Positions 1 through 9,213 of a stretch of DNA of 64,000 bases are shown here, in pieces. Position 1 is the stretch's first letter. Every line of letters starts with the position of its first letter. The DNA comes from Sphingorhabdus sp. M41 (lineage in GTDB: Bacteria > Pseudomonadota > Alphaproteobacteria > Sphingomonadales > Sphingomonadaceae): the NCBI RefSeq assembly GCF_001586275.1, contig NZ_CP014545.1, positions 1,824,501 to 1,888,500 on the forward strand, read 5' to 3'. A program made the position numbers and the translations under genes. The notes below the pieces were generated by a model. The model made no database searches and had not been told where the DNA came from. It worked only from the letters and a program-made list of their open reading frames with translations.

Positions 1-2
1 CC

Positions 3-1814
3 TCCGTTCGCTGGTCACCAGATGGCGATCGCCTGATCTATCTGACCTCGACCAACGGCAAGCCGGACCTGCGCCTCCGATACCAGGACAGTGGAGAAAG
101 CTTTTCACTGGCGCAGCTGGAACAGGGCCCCAGCGCTCCGGTCTGGTCTCCCGATGGCAAGAGCATCGCCTTTTCCATGCTGGTTCCGGACGAGCGCACG
201 GCCTTCGCCAAACCACCGAAAAGCCCAGAGGGTGCCGACTGGGCAAAACCGGTCCGTGTCATCGATGATCTGGTTTTCCGCTTCGACGGCGCTGGCTACT
301 TGCCAAAGGGAAAGACCCAGATTTTTACGTTGAGCGCCGAGGGTGGCACGCCGCGACAGGTAACCCATGGCGAAAATGGTTTTGATACACCGCAATGGCT
401 GGGCAACAATGCTCTGCTCGTAACCGGAAACGAAGGCGAAAATGCCGACCTCGATCCGATAGAAAGCGAAATCTATCGGGTCGACCTGACCAGCCAGACG
501 GTAAGCGCGCTGACCCAGCGCGATGGCCCTGATTTTGCGCCGCTTGTTGCGCCCAACGGCTCCCGCATCGCCTATCGGGGATATGACGACAAGCTTAAAT
601 CCTATCAGCAGACCGATGTGTACGTGATGGCACCCGACGGAACCGGCGTGCAAAACCTGACGGCAAATTTTGACCGGTCGATCGACAGCATTGCCTGGCG
701 GGCGGACAGTCGGGCACTGGTCGGTCAAACCGAAGTCGACGGCATGTTGACGCTGGTATCCATTGATCTGGCAGGCAATGTCCGAAATCTGATCGGGGAT
801 ATCGGCGGCACGTCGCTTGGTCGCCCCTATGCGGCCGGCAGTTTTTCTGTCGCCAGCAAGGCCGGTGGCAGTACTCCTGTCATCGCTTATACCAAAGGCA
901 GCAGCAACCGCCCCGCCGAAGTCGCACTGACCCGCGGCAGCGGTAACGGCCGTCAACTAACCCGTTTGAACGAGGATGCGCTCGGCCATCTGGATCTTGC
1001 CCGGATCGAAGAGATAAAGGTCTCGTCCACCCATGACGGCAGGGAAATCGAGGCATGGGTCGCCCTGCCCCCGGACTTCCGGCCCGATGGCTCCTTTCCG
1101 ATGATTTTGGAGATCCATGGCGGGCCGAACACCATGTATGGCCCCTATTTTGCCGCCGAGATCCAGCGCTATGCCGCGCAAGGCTATGTGACGGTCTACG
1201 CCAATCCACGCGGCTCGACCGGCTATGGTGAAACTTTTGCCCAGCTGATCGATCTCGATTATCCTGGCAGGGACCATGATGATCTGATGAGCGTGGTCGA
1301 TGCCCTGCTCGCCAAAAATTATGTCAGCAAGGACCGGCTGTTCATCACCGGTGGATCGGGTGGCGGCGTGCTCACCGCATGGGCGGTGGGAAAAACCGAT
1401 CGCTTCGCAGCCGCCGCAACCGTCAAACCAGTGATCAACTGGACCAGCATGGCCCTCGCCGGGGATATCGCCCGGTTCGTCAGCCGCCACTGGTTCCGCG
1501 CACAGCCATGGGAACAGCCCGAAGAATATTGGCGGCGTTCTCCACTTTCCATCGTCAATAATGTCAAGACACCGACGATGGTGATGGTGGGAGAAGCCGA
1601 CTGGCGCACACCGGCTTGGGAAGCCGAACAATTCTACACTGCATTAAAGGTCCAGAATGTCGACACCGTGCTTGTGCGGGTACCGGGGGCATCCCATCTC
1701 ATTGCACGCAGACCAAGCCAGCTCATTGCCAAGGTCGACAATATCATGGGCTGGTTTGAAAAACATGATCCGGTAAAGAAACCGGAATCTCAAACTCAGC
1801 CTGAAAGGCAGTAA
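3..1814 (+). CDS. S9 family peptidase (prolyl oligopeptidase-like), 5' end outside window
   Basis: A serine peptidase, probably secreted or periplasmic, that trims short peptides. The reading frame is open from base 3, so the N-terminus lies outside the window; 603 residues are visible. The first half has PD40/WD40-like beta-propeller motifs (WSPDGDRLIYLTS, WSPDGKSIAFS). The second half is an alpha/beta hydrolase domain with the nucleophile motif GGSGGG (near base 1350), an Asp in GEADWRTP (near 1595) and a His in GASHLI (near 1690), which together make the S9 triad. It ends 8 bp before the next gene, so the two may be co-transcribed. The family call is firm; the substrate cannot be told. Confidence 0.93.
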   Translation, partial: SVRWSPDGDRLIYLTSTNGKPDLRLRYQDSGESFSLAQLEQGPSAPVWSPDGKSIAFSMLVPDERTAFAKPPKSPEGADWAKPVRVIDDLVFRFDGAGYLPKGKTQIFTLSAEGGTPRQVTHGENGFDTPQWLGNNALLVTGNEGENADLDPIESEIYRVDLTSQTVSALTQRDGPDFAPLVAPNGSRIAYRGYDDKLKSYQQTDVYVMAPDGTGVQNLTANFDRSIDSIAWRADSRALVGQTEVDGMLTLVSIDLAGNVRNLIGDIGGTSLGRPYAAGSFSVASKAGGSTPVIAYTKGSSNRPAEVALTRGSGNGRQLTRLNEDALGHLDLARIEEIKVSSTHDGREIEAWVALPPDFRPDGSFPMILEIHGGPNTMYGPYFAAEIQRYAAQGYVTVYANPRGSTGYGETFAQLIDLDYPGRDHDDLMSVVDALLAKNYVSKDRLFITGGSGGGVLTAWAVGKTDRFAAAATVKPVINWTSMALAGDIARFVSRHWFRAQPWEQPEEYWRRSPLSIVNNVKTPTMVMVGEADWRTPAWEAEQFYTALKVQNVDTVLVRVPGASHLIARRPSQLIAKVDNIMGWFEKHDPVKKPESQTQPERQ

Positions 1815-1822
1815 ACACAGCC

Positions 1823-2308
1823 ATGCTCGACATCGCCATAGATCCGGATCAACCCGCAACAGAATTTTACGCTGACCTCACCTCATCTGCCGCCGCGCTG
1901 GTCGACGGGGAGCCTGATGCTATCGCCAATATGGCAAATATCGCCGCTTTGATCTGGCAATATATGCCCGGACTTAACTGGGCCGGGTTCTATCGCGTTG
2001 TGGACGATGAACTGGTACTGGGCCCGTTTCAGGGTAAAACCGCCTGTATCCGGATCGCGATGGGGGCCGGCGTATGCGGCACCGCGGCGGCGACCGGTAA
2101 AGTGCAGCGGGTCGCCGATGTCCACGCCTTCCCCGGTCACATCGCCTGCGATGCCGATAGCCGCAGCGAACTGGTCATTCCGGTTCTGAAAAATGGAGAG
2201 GTCATCGCCGTGCTCGACCTCGACAGTCCCCTGCCCGACCGCTTTGGATCGGAAGATGAGGCGGGACTGGTCCCGCTGATCAAGGCTGTTGCTAATAATC
2301 TTGGTTAA
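1823..2308 (+). CDS. msrC: Free methionine-(R)-sulfoxide reductase, GAF domain (fRMsr)
   Basis: Reduces free methionine-R-sulfoxide in the cytoplasm using thioredoxin-type electrons. The 161-residue protein is one GAF domain. Cys75, Cys85 and Cys109 have the 10- and 24-residue spacing of the three redox cysteines of the E. coli enzyme (84, 94, 118 as I recall them). WAGFYRV and SELVIPV are family hallmarks. It starts 8 bp after the S9 peptidase stop, suggesting one transcript. It could be called simply a GAF protein, but the cysteine pattern makes the reductase assignment strong. Confidence 0.9.
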   Translation: MLDIAIDPDQPATEFYADLTSSAAALVDGEPDAIANMANIAALIWQYMPGLNWAGFYRVVDDELVLGPFQGKTACIRIAMGAGVCGTAAATGKVQRVADVHAFPGHIACDADSRSELVIPVLKNGEVIAVLDLDSPLPDRFGSEDEAGLVPLIKAVANNLG

Positions 2309-2469
2309 TTTTCCGGTAACCAACCTGCCCCAATACGAGACAAAGCGTTAATTCCGCTCAATTTTACGACCGGCTAATGGCCAACCGCTACGAAAAATGG
2401 TAAATGTTTGTTAACCAGATTTCGGTCGGACATGCTTGATGCATGTCTGGAACTAGGGAGTTGTTAACC

Positions 2470-3870
2470 ATGAAGACCCTTTTACTTGCAGGCCTTGGCG
2501 GTATGCTGACGGTTGCATCAGCACCGGCAATCGCCGCCATCGACTCGACTTCGGATGATGTTTTGGCGCCTGCCGTCGATCTCGCCTTTGCGTCCTCCAA
2601 GGCTCTGGCAAGTCCTGCAGCAGGCGCCAAGACCATATCGCGCATGGGCAATGCGGGTCAGATGCGGAATATGGGCCATGCGCGCGGGATGAAATCGACG
2701 GGCAACATGCGCCAGATGAAAGCCTATCGCCACGCTGGCAGTTATGTGCGTCAGGGCCGAATGGGCTATGACAAAGGCTATCGCAAACCCCATCGCGGCT
2801 TCCGTCTGCCGCGCACCTATATCCAACCCAGCTATTTCATCGGAAATTTCGGCTATTATGGACTGAGTCAGCCAAATTACGGCTATGGCTGGTCGCGCTA
2901 TTATGATGATGCCGTTCTGACGGACCGCTACGGCGTGGTTCAGGACGCTCGCTATAATGTCGACTGGGACCGCTATAATCAGGGCTATCATGACGGCTAT
3001 CGCGACGGTCAGGCCACCTATGACCCGGGTGTTTTCATCGGCGATGACCGCGTGGTGGCCACACCGCATGCCTATAACAGCGACCAGTCTACCTACCAGG
3101 GCGATTGGGACGGCGCTTATCGCGAGGACGGCAGCTATCAGGGTGAATGGCAAGGCACCTATCGTGATGCCGACGGTCAGGTCTATGAAGGCGAATATTC
3201 CGGAACATTCATCGGTGATTCCAACATGTCCCCCCATTGGGGCGCGCGCGCGGACAGAAATGCGGGATCCGATCGCTATGACCGTTATCCAGATGAGCGG
3301 GACTTCGACCGCCAGCGTTCGGAAGAATTGGCCTATCTCGAAAACTGCAAGAAAAGCAGTGGCATTGGCGGGGCCATTGTCGGCGGTGCTGTAGGTGCCT
3401 TTGCGGGCAATCGTATCGCGGGCCGCGGCAACCGACTCGGCGGTTCGCTAATCGGTGGCGGGCTTGGCGCGGTCGCGGGTGCTGCCATTGATCAGGGAAG
3501 CGATCGCTGCCGCAAGCTGCTCAAGAAATATGGCTATGAACAGCAACACACCACCCGACAACCGGATTATCCGCCGGTTCACCATCGTCGTCCGCCGCAG
3601 CCTCATCCGACCTATCCCAGCGGCTGGAATGGATATTATAGCCCCGGCTATTATTATCCCCAGCCCCAGCAACCCATGATCACGACAATCGTCGTGCAAT
3701 CTGCTCCGGTCACAACCACAACGACCACGACTTATGTTGAAGAGGAAGTGATCTATAGCAAGCCGACTTACAAAAAGCGGTGGAAACCGGCACCCAAGAA
3801 AGTGTGGAAGCCAGCCGCAAAGGCTGTGCCGCTAAAAGGTTGTCAACAAGCGCGCTGCATGTACGACTGA
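2470..3870 (+). CDS. RcnB-like / MORN-like / glycine-zipper envelope protein
   Basis: Probable secreted or outer-membrane-associated protein of unknown function, 466 residues. The start at 2470 is preferred over an in-frame ATG 27 bp upstream because a Shine-Dalgarno-like AGGGAG precedes it and MKTLLLAGLGG opens a clean signal peptide. Residues about 104-172 (RLPRTYI...YFIGNFGYYGL...YYDDAVL...DARYNVDWDRY) resemble the RcnB domain tied to nickel/cobalt tolerance. Residues about 209-248 contain MORN-like YxGxWxGxY repeats. Residues about 297-342 are a glycine-zipper 2TM segment (GGAIVGGAVGAFAGNRIAG). The C-terminus is rich in Pro, Tyr and Thr, then basic. The domain calls are by eye; the combination is the interesting part. 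A terminator follows. Confidence 0.75.
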   Translation: MKTLLLAGLGGMLTVASAPAIAAIDSTSDDVLAPAVDLAFASSKALASPAAGAKTISRMGNAGQMRNMGHARGMKSTGNMRQMKAYRHAGSYVRQGRMGYDKGYRKPHRGFRLPRTYIQPSYFIGNFGYYGLSQPNYGYGWSRYYDDAVLTDRYGVVQDARYNVDWDRYNQGYHDGYRDGQATYDPGVFIGDDRVVATPHAYNSDQSTYQGDWDGAYREDGSYQGEWQGTYRDADGQVYEGEYSGTFIGDSNMSPHWGARADRNAGSDRYDRYPDERDFDRQRSEELAYLENCKKSSGIGGAIVGGAVGAFAGNRIAGRGNRLGGSLIGGGLGAVAGAAIDQGSDRCRKLLKKYGYEQQHTTRQPDYPPVHHRRPPQPHPTYPSGWNGYYSPGYYYPQPQQPMITTIVVQSAPVTTTTTTTYVEEEVIYSKPTYKKRWKPAPKKVWKPAAKAVPLKGCQQARCMYD

Positions 3871-3889
3871 GCGCCTGCTCCGGGAAACA

Positions 3890-3926
3890 AAAAAGCCTGC
3901 CAACCGGATATGGTGGCAGGCTTTTT
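3890..3926. terminator. Bidirectional rho-independent terminator
   Basis: AAAAAGCCTGCCA at 3890-3902 pairs perfectly with TGGCAGGCTTTTT at 3914-3926 across an 11-nt loop. The A and T tracts make it a terminator on both strands. It sits between the convergent ends of the glycine-zipper gene and bpt. Confidence 0.9.
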
Positions 3927-3953
3927 ATGGGCGTAATCTCGATTGCCGGAAGA

Positions 3954-4718
3954 TCAGTTGGGACAGTGCAACTTGAGCAGTGCGGCCGGATCAAATCTCT
4001 GCCAACCGTCCGGCCCCAGCTTCTCCAACGGACGGAAGCGGACCTTATATTCCATCTGCGGCGAACCATCGACCCAATAGCCGAGATAGACGTATGGCAA
4101 TCCGGCTGTCTTGGCGCGCAGGATATGATCCATGATGATATAATTTCCGAGACCGGCACGCTCGCCATGATCCGCGTCGAAGAAGCTGTAGATCATCGAC
4201 AGCCCGTCACCTTGCTGGTCGGTGAGACAGGCTCCGACCAGTCGGCCCTTGCTGCCATCGAGCGTCGGCTCGCGATATTCGATAACGAAACTTTTGACAG
4301 GCGATTGCTCGACCATGTCGGAATAATCCATCTCGTCCATTTCCGCCATCCCGCCGCCGGGGTGACGTTTTGCGAGATATTTTTGGAGAAGCTGATATTG
4401 TTCTTCTGTCGCCCAGGGTTCGCAGGCTTCCACAACCAGATCCTGATTGCGCCGGATCAGCTTCCGTTGCGTCGCGCTGGGACGGAATTCATCGGCTAAT
4501 ACCCGCACCGAAACGCAGGCCTTGCAATCCAGACAGCTGGGTCGATACGCCACATTCTGACTGCGACGGAAGCCGATCCGGCCCAGAGCATCATTCAGTT
4601 CCTCGGTGTGGGCCCCGTTCAGTTCGGTGAAAACCTTGCGTTCGCTTTTTCCGGGCAAATAAGGGCATGGGCTGGGGTTTGTTACAAAGAATCGCGGGAA
4701 GCGAACGGGTGCAGTCAC
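3954..4718 (-). CDS. bpt: Aspartate/glutamate leucyltransferase
   Basis: Transfers leucine from Leu-tRNA to proteins with N-terminal Asp or Glu, marking them for ClpS/ClpAP degradation in the cytoplasm. The 254-residue length is normal. The N-terminal ATE domain shows [13 protein letters not shown] and the cysteine motif [14 protein letters not shown]. The C-terminal domain has [10 protein letters not shown] and [11 protein letters not shown], typical of Bpt/ATE enzymes. It is a single-gene unit converging on the preceding gene and sharing its terminator. A CtrA-like box lies about 65-80 bp upstream of the start, so cell-cycle control is possible but unproven. Confidence 0.95.
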   Translation of the reverse strand: MTAPVRFPRFFVTNPSPCPYLPGKSERKVFTELNGAHTEELNDALGRIGFRRSQNVAYRPSCLDCKACVSVRVLADEFRPSATQRKLIRRNQDLVVEACEPWATEEQYQLLQKYLAKRHPGGGMAEMDEMDYSDMVEQSPVKSFVIEYREPTLDGSKGRLVGACLTDQQGDGLSMIYSFFDADHGERAGLGNYIIMDHILRAKTAGLPYVYLGYWVDGSPQMEYKVRFRPLEKLGPDGWQRFDPAALLKLHCPN

Positions 4719-4782
4719 AAAGCCAGCCTTTTGTTACATTCTTGAGAATCGACAAGGACAATATGCAGTGCGTCAGAGAAAA

Positions 4783-4798
4783 TTAAAAGACGATTAAC
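4783..4798. promoter_or_regulatory. CtrA-type box TTAA-N7-TTAAC upstream of bpt
   Basis: TTAA (4783-4786), seven bases, then TTAAC (4794-4798) match the full CtrA consensus of alphaproteobacteria. It lies in the gap between bpt (start 4718, reading away) and the end of the small secreted gene, so only bpt is a likely target. Binding is inferred from the sequence only. Confidence 0.5.
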
Positions 4799-4834
4799 CA
4801 CATAAATTTGTCACGGGTGCAGGATGACTGGGTC

Positions 4835-4864
4835 AAAAAAAACGGGGCGAAAAACGCCCCGTTT
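4835..4864 (-). terminator. Rho-independent terminator of the small secreted-peptide gene
   Basis: On the minus strand a CGGGGCG stem, a TTTTT loop and CGCCCCG are followed by a run of eight T (complement of A at 4835-4842). It lies 20 bp past the stop of the gene at 4884-5117. Confidence 0.9.
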
Positions 4865-4883
4865 CCAAATTATTTGTCTAAGC

Positions 4884-5117
4884 TCAAGGGCTTGTTGGAT
4901 CGTCATCATCAGCAATGATGATGATACCAGCAATTACCGCTGCTGCTGCCAGAATTGCAATCAGAATGCCATTTTCGCCTTCAAGTTTTTCTGAAGTCGA
5001 AGAAGTCGCACTCACGCGCTCAACAGCAGGCGCTACGCTGTTCGATGATTGCGCTGCGACAGGCGCTGCAACCAAAGATACTGCTGCAATAGCAGCAGCC
5101 AATTTACCGAAATTCAT
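4884..5117 (-). CDS. Small secreted or membrane-anchored peptide, unknown function
   Basis: A 77-residue protein I do not recognise by name. MNFGKLAAAIAAVSLVAAPV is a signal peptide ending in AxA. After a Ser/Thr/Val-rich middle comes one hydrophobic helix (ILIAILAAAAVIAGIIIIA), then the acidic tail DDDDPTSP. The second Met (5117) is preferred because GGAG sits 7 bp upstream; the first Met is only 1 bp from it. The gene has its own strong terminator and an AT-rich upstream region, so it is probably a monocistronic, possibly abundant transcript. A single-pass envelope peptide is the safest description. Confidence 0.75.
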   Translation of the reverse strand: MNFGKLAAAIAAVSLVAAPVAAQSSNSVAPAVERVSATSSTSEKLEGENGILIAILAAAAVIAGIIIIADDDDPTSP

Positions 5118-5316
5118 AATCATGCTCCAATTAGGTCAGTTTACAAAGAGTAGAAGCTCAAATCTGAACTTCCATGCGCCCCAGTGCATTCGAAGGGTTT
5201 TCTTTTAATCCATCCCTTCTGACATTGCGTTTAACCCAATTTACGATTCTTAACAACTGCAAAACCCAATTAATTTCTCAACTTCTCTTATTTCCAAGCA
5301 ACTTAACTGTATCTTG

Positions 5317-6987
5317 TCAATTTCGTACAAATACTTGCCGGCCTGCTATCCAGGTTTGAAGAACTTGCATGCCGCGAATTTGCGCTGGTGTCGAAAGCAA
5401 TATGTCCTGGTCTATGATAAGGAAGTCTGCCCTTTTCCCCGGCTCCAGACTGCCCAGCCGGTCTTCGGCAAATGCGGCATAGGCTGCCCCGTAAGTATAA
5501 GCGCCCCAGGCTTGCTCACGATTTAATCTTTCTGCGGGAATCCATCCGCCAAAGGGCTGACCAGCCGCATCTTCCCGTGTCATTGCAGCAGCAAGACCCG
5601 AAAACGGGTTGGACGATTCCACCGGGACATCGGTCCCGAACGCCATTTTCGCACCCGAGTCGAGCAACGACTTCCAGGCATAGGCGCCTGTAAGTCGCTC
5701 GGGCCCCAGCCTCGCCTCGGCCATCGTCCGGTCCGACGTCTGGTGTACCGGTTGCATTGATGCGATCGTTCCGGATGCAGCAAAGCGACTTATGTCGGCA
5801 GGATCAACTATCTGCGCATGCTCAACCCGCCATCGACGATCACCTTTATAGGTCAGTTGAAGTTCCTCGATTGCCGATAGAATTTCATCATTGGCCTTGT
5901 CACCAATGGCATGGACCGCCGTTTGGAACCCGTCCATTGCCGCCCGGCTCATCTTGTTTTTCAGTTGCGCCGATGTGAGCATGGCAAGTCCGCTTTCACC
6001 AGGCTTGTCCGCATAGGGTTGTTTCAGCAGCGCGCCCCGCGAGCCCAGCGCACCATCGATATAGAGCTTTACCCCGGTCAGCCGCAGATGATCATCATAG
6101 AGCCAAGGGGATGGTGTCGGCCCGGCAATAGCGACCATATTGTCTATGCCGGCGGCATAGGAAATAATCCGGATTTTCAGGCGACCCTTGTCCCCTGCCC
6201 GGCGGAAGCTTTGCCAATCCTGCATCGTGGTGCCCATATCGGCGATAGATGTAACCCCGTTCGCCAGCAATATGTCCTGCGCTTTGCCGAGCGCGAGATC
6301 CCGCTCCACCGGTCTCGGCGCGGGAATCGTATCGCTGAACAGATCCATCGCGGCATCGACAAAAATACCAGAGGGTTTGCCGCCAATCTTGACGATGGTT
6401 CCCCCGCTGGCCGATGTCGATGCGCCGGAAACACCCGCCGCCGTCATCGCTGCGCCATTGACCCAGGCCGCATGGCCGTCGACTCTGGACAGATATACAG
6501 GCCGGTCCGGGACTGCCGCATCGAGTTCTGCAGCGGTGGGAAAGCGGTCAAGACCCCAGACTTCCTGATTCCAGCCATTGCCGATGATCCACGGCCTGCC
6601 CGGATTATCCGCAGCATATTGGGTGATTTTGGCGAGCGCTTCAGCCAGCGTTCTGGTGTCCGACAAATCCAGCGTCAACGCACCAAAGCCCAAGCCCATG
6701 ACATGACCGTGGGCATCGAAAAACCCCGGGATCAGCGTTCTGCCCTTTCCGTCAAACTGAAAGTCCACCTCGCGTGGCCGCTTGTCCCGCCGGTCCAGCA
6801 GCTGCTTCACTCTGCCCTCATCATCGATAAGCATCGCTGCAAAGCGAATGACCTTTCCCTCACTGTCGAGAGTCATGCCGTTGACATTCTCAATCAGACT
6901 ATCGGCCTGGGCAATACCGGGTGCAAGGAACACACTCGCGGCGCCCGCGCATAATGCCAAACCATGTTTTGTCAGCCAACCGGTCAT
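5317..6987 (-). CDS. Secreted amidohydrolase, YtcJ-like (amidohydrolase 3 family)
   Basis: Predicted metal-dependent hydrolase of unknown substrate, 556 residues. A signal peptide (LALCAGAASVFLAPGIAQA) implies export. The family metal motif appears as FFDAHGHVMGLG, followed by the VEHAQIV histidine region and FGTDVPVE with the catalytic Asp near the C-terminus. This matches the YtcJ/amidohydrolase 3 layout and length. It lies 15 bp downstream of the dehydrogenase at 7003-7875 and is probably co-transcribed with it. A 199-bp AT-rich gap on its 3' side (5118-5316) holds no gene I can see. Confidence 0.88.
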   Translation of the reverse strand: MTGWLTKHGLALCAGAASVFLAPGIAQADSLIENVNGMTLDSEGKVIRFAAMLIDDEGRVKQLLDRRDKRPREVDFQFDGKGRTLIPGFFDAHGHVMGLGFGALTLDLSDTRTLAEALAKITQYAADNPGRPWIIGNGWNQEVWGLDRFPTAAELDAAVPDRPVYLSRVDGHAAWVNGAAMTAAGVSGASTSASGGTIVKIGGKPSGIFVDAAMDLFSDTIPAPRPVERDLALGKAQDILLANGVTSIADMGTTMQDWQSFRRAGDKGRLKIRIISYAAGIDNMVAIAGPTPSPWLYDDHLRLTGVKLYIDGALGSRGALLKQPYADKPGESGLAMLTSAQLKNKMSRAAMDGFQTAVHAIGDKANDEILSAIEELQLTYKGDRRWRVEHAQIVDPADISRFAASGTIASMQPVHQTSDRTMAEARLGPERLTGAYAWKSLLDSGAKMAFGTDVPVESSNPFSGLAAAMTREDAAGQPFGGWIPAERLNREQAWGAYTYGAAYAAFAEDRLGSLEPGKRADFLIIDQDILLSTPAQIRGMQVLQTWIAGRQVFVRN

Positions 6988-7002
6988 ATCATTTGCCCTT
7001 GC

Positions 7003-7875
7003 TTATTTTCTTTTGGGGAGACGCGAGACCAATGAACTCGTGTCATTGCGGCCGCCGCCTGCGGCCTGCACTTCGGCATAAAATTGATCGACCAGCGCCG
7101 CGACCGGGATGGTTGCCCCGTTGGTCCGGGCCTCCTCGATCGCCAGTCCCAGATCCTTGCGCATCCAGTCGACCGCAAAGCCAAAATCAAAATCATCTTT
7201 GGCCATGGTCGCCCAGCGATTGTCCATCTGCCAGCTTTGCGCAGCGCCGCCAGAAATCGCTTCGTAAACCTTGTCCAGATCCAGTCGGCTGGCCTGGGCG
7301 AAGCGCAGCGCTTCAGACAGGCCCTCGAGTACCCCTGCAATCGCGATCTGATTGCACATTTTCGTGGTTTGTCCGGCTCCGGTACGGCCGACATGGACGA
7401 TGCGACCGGCATATGCAGCCATGATCAGCTCGGCCGCGGTAAAGGCTTCTTCACTGCCGCCACACATGATCGACAATGTGCCGTTTTCCGCTCCTGCCTG
7501 ACCACCGGAAACCGGCGCGTCGACGACGTGAATTCCGCGCCCTTCGGCTTCCACCGACAGCTGCCGTGCAATCCGGGCGGACACTGTCGTATGGTCTATG
7601 AACAGAGCGCCAGACGCCATGGTAGAAAAGGCCCCGTCGCGTCCCATGGTAACGGAGGCGAGATCATCATCATTGCCGACACAAGTGATCACGATTTGCT
7701 TGCCGCGCGCAGCCTCGGCCGGGTTTTCGGCCGTGGTACCACCATGTTTGGCGACCCACGCTGCAGCCTTGGCGCTGCTTCTGTTATAAACGGTAAGCTC
7801 ATGCCCCGCGCCAGCCAGATGCCCGGCCATGGGTCCGCCCATCACGCCGATCCCGATAAATGCAATTTTCGCCAT
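7003..7875 (-). CDS. NAD(P)-dependent beta-hydroxyacid dehydrogenase (3-hydroxyisobutyrate dehydrogenase family)
   Basis: Oxidises a beta-hydroxyacid such as 3-hydroxyisobutyrate, or reduces tartronate semialdehyde, in the cytoplasm. The 290-residue length is normal. The N-terminal Rossmann motif is IAFIGIGVMGGPMAGHL. The substrate loop DAPVSGGQAGAENGTLSIMCGG and the catalytic Lys motif GAGQTTKMCNQ are diagnostic. The C-terminal all-helical domain ends with KDLGLAIEEAR. It is first in a probable two-gene unit with the amidohydrolase. Neighbours do not fix the substrate. Confidence 0.92.
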   Translation of the reverse strand: MAKIAFIGIGVMGGPMAGHLAGAGHELTVYNRSSAKAAAWVAKHGGTTAENPAEAARGKQIVITCVGNDDDLASVTMGRDGAFSTMASGALFIDHTTVSARIARQLSVEAEGRGIHVVDAPVSGGQAGAENGTLSIMCGGSEEAFTAAELIMAAYAGRIVHVGRTGAGQTTKMCNQIAIAGVLEGLSEALRFAQASRLDLDKVYEAISGGAAQSWQMDNRWATMAKDDFDFGFAVDWMRKDLGLAIEEARTNGATIPVAALVDQFYAEVQAAGGGRNDTSSLVSRLPKRK

Positions 7876-7950
7876 AGATATATTCGCCCTTTCAAATGGC
7901 CATAATCATTGTTTCCCTCGATGACCAGATGCGTTAGGGGCACTGACTAT

Positions 7951-9192
7951 ATGAATGATATCCAAACCAGCACCCATCCATCCTTCGATTATGATGATGT
8001 GAAAGCCGCCCACGACCGGATCAAGGGCCGGGTCGTCCATACGCCTACACTCAAGAGTATCACTTTGTCGGAACTGAGCGGGGCGGAAGTTTTTCTCAAA
8101 TTTGAAAATTTGCAGTTCACCGCTGCCTATAAGGAACGTGGTGCGCTGAACGCTCTGTTGTTGATGGACGAAAGCAAGCGCAAGGCCGGCGTGATCGCCG
8201 CATCCGCTGGCAATCATGCCCAAGGGCTTGCCTATAACGCGAAAAATCTTGGAATCCCCGCCACTATCGTGATGCCCAGCACCACCCCGATGGTGAAGGT
8301 AGAACAGACTCGCGGCCACGGTGCCGAGATCGTCATTTTTGGCAGCAATTATGATGAAGCCTATGCCCATGCGATGCTGCTCTCAGAACAACGCGGGCTG
8401 ACCTATATCCATGCCTTTGACGACCCGCATGTCGCAGCCGGCCAGGGCACGGTTGCGATCGAGATGCTCGAAGCCATCCCCGATCTGGACCGCCTGATCA
8501 TACCGATCGGCGGCGGCGGATTATTCTCCGGCATGGCAACCGCAGCGGATGCGATCAAACCCGGCATCAAGATGACTGGCGTACAGGCCGCGCTTTACCC
8601 CAGCATGTACGCAAAATTGAATGGCAAGACCCTGACGGCCGGTGGCGATACGCTGGCTGAAGGCATAGCGGTGCGCAATCCTTCCGAATTTACCGCCGCG
8701 ATCATCAAGAAATATGTCGACGAGATTGTACTGGTCAGCGAAGCGGAGCTGGAAGGCGCCGTGAGCCTGCTCTTGCAGATTGAAAAAACCGTGGTCGAGG
8801 GTGCTGGAGCCGCAGGCCTAGCGGCTCTGCTGGCCAATAAGGAAAAATTCGCCGGCGAGAAAGTCGGTCTGGTCCTGTGCGGCGGCAATATCGACACGCG
8901 CTTGCTGGCGAACGTATTGCTGCGCGATCTCGCCCGCTCGGGCCGCCTCGCCCGTCTCCGCCTGCATCTGCGCGACCAGCCCGGCGCGCTCTACAATGTC
9001 GTGAAGCAATTTGCCGAACATGAGGTGAATATCATCGAAGTCTATCACCAGCGGGTGTTCACCAACCTGCCGGCCAAGGGTCTGATCACCGATATCGAAT
9101 GCGAAGCCAAGGACCGCGAGCAGCTGGAAGGCCTGATCGCCGATCTCAACAAGGCCGGCTATGATGTCCGGCAGGTCGAACTGGCCGATTGA
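7951..9192 (+). CDS. ilvA: Threonine ammonia-lyase with C-terminal ACT-like domain
   Basis: PLP enzyme converting threonine to 2-oxobutanoate and ammonia, feeding isoleucine synthesis or threonine breakdown. 413 residues from ATG 7951, which has AGGGG 10 bp upstream; an in-frame ATG at 7909 lacks this. The PLP lysine is in FTAAYKERGALNAL. The phosphate-binding glycine loop is IPIGGGGLFSG and a second loop is LCGGNID. The last 75 residues (LRLHLRDQPGALYNVV...) form an ACT-like regulatory domain. The length fits the roughly 400-residue TdcB-ACT type rather than the 500-residue two-ACT IlvA, so the symbol is approximate. Confidence 0.9.
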   Translation: MNDIQTSTHPSFDYDDVKAAHDRIKGRVVHTPTLKSITLSELSGAEVFLKFENLQFTAAYKERGALNALLLMDESKRKAGVIAASAGNHAQGLAYNAKNLGIPATIVMPSTTPMVKVEQTRGHGAEIVIFGSNYDEAYAHAMLLSEQRGLTYIHAFDDPHVAAGQGTVAIEMLEAIPDLDRLIIPIGGGGLFSGMATAADAIKPGIKMTGVQAALYPSMYAKLNGKTLTAGGDTLAEGIAVRNPSEFTAAIIKKYVDEIVLVSEAELEGAVSLLLQIEKTVVEGAGAAGLAALLANKEKFAGEKVGLVLCGGNIDTRLLANVLLRDLARSGRLARLRLHLRDQPGALYNVVKQFAEHEVNIIEVYHQRVFTNLPAKGLITDIECEAKDREQLEGLIADLNKAGYDVRQVELAD

Positions 9193-9213
9193 ACGATTGA
9201 TGCGAGTGAAAAA

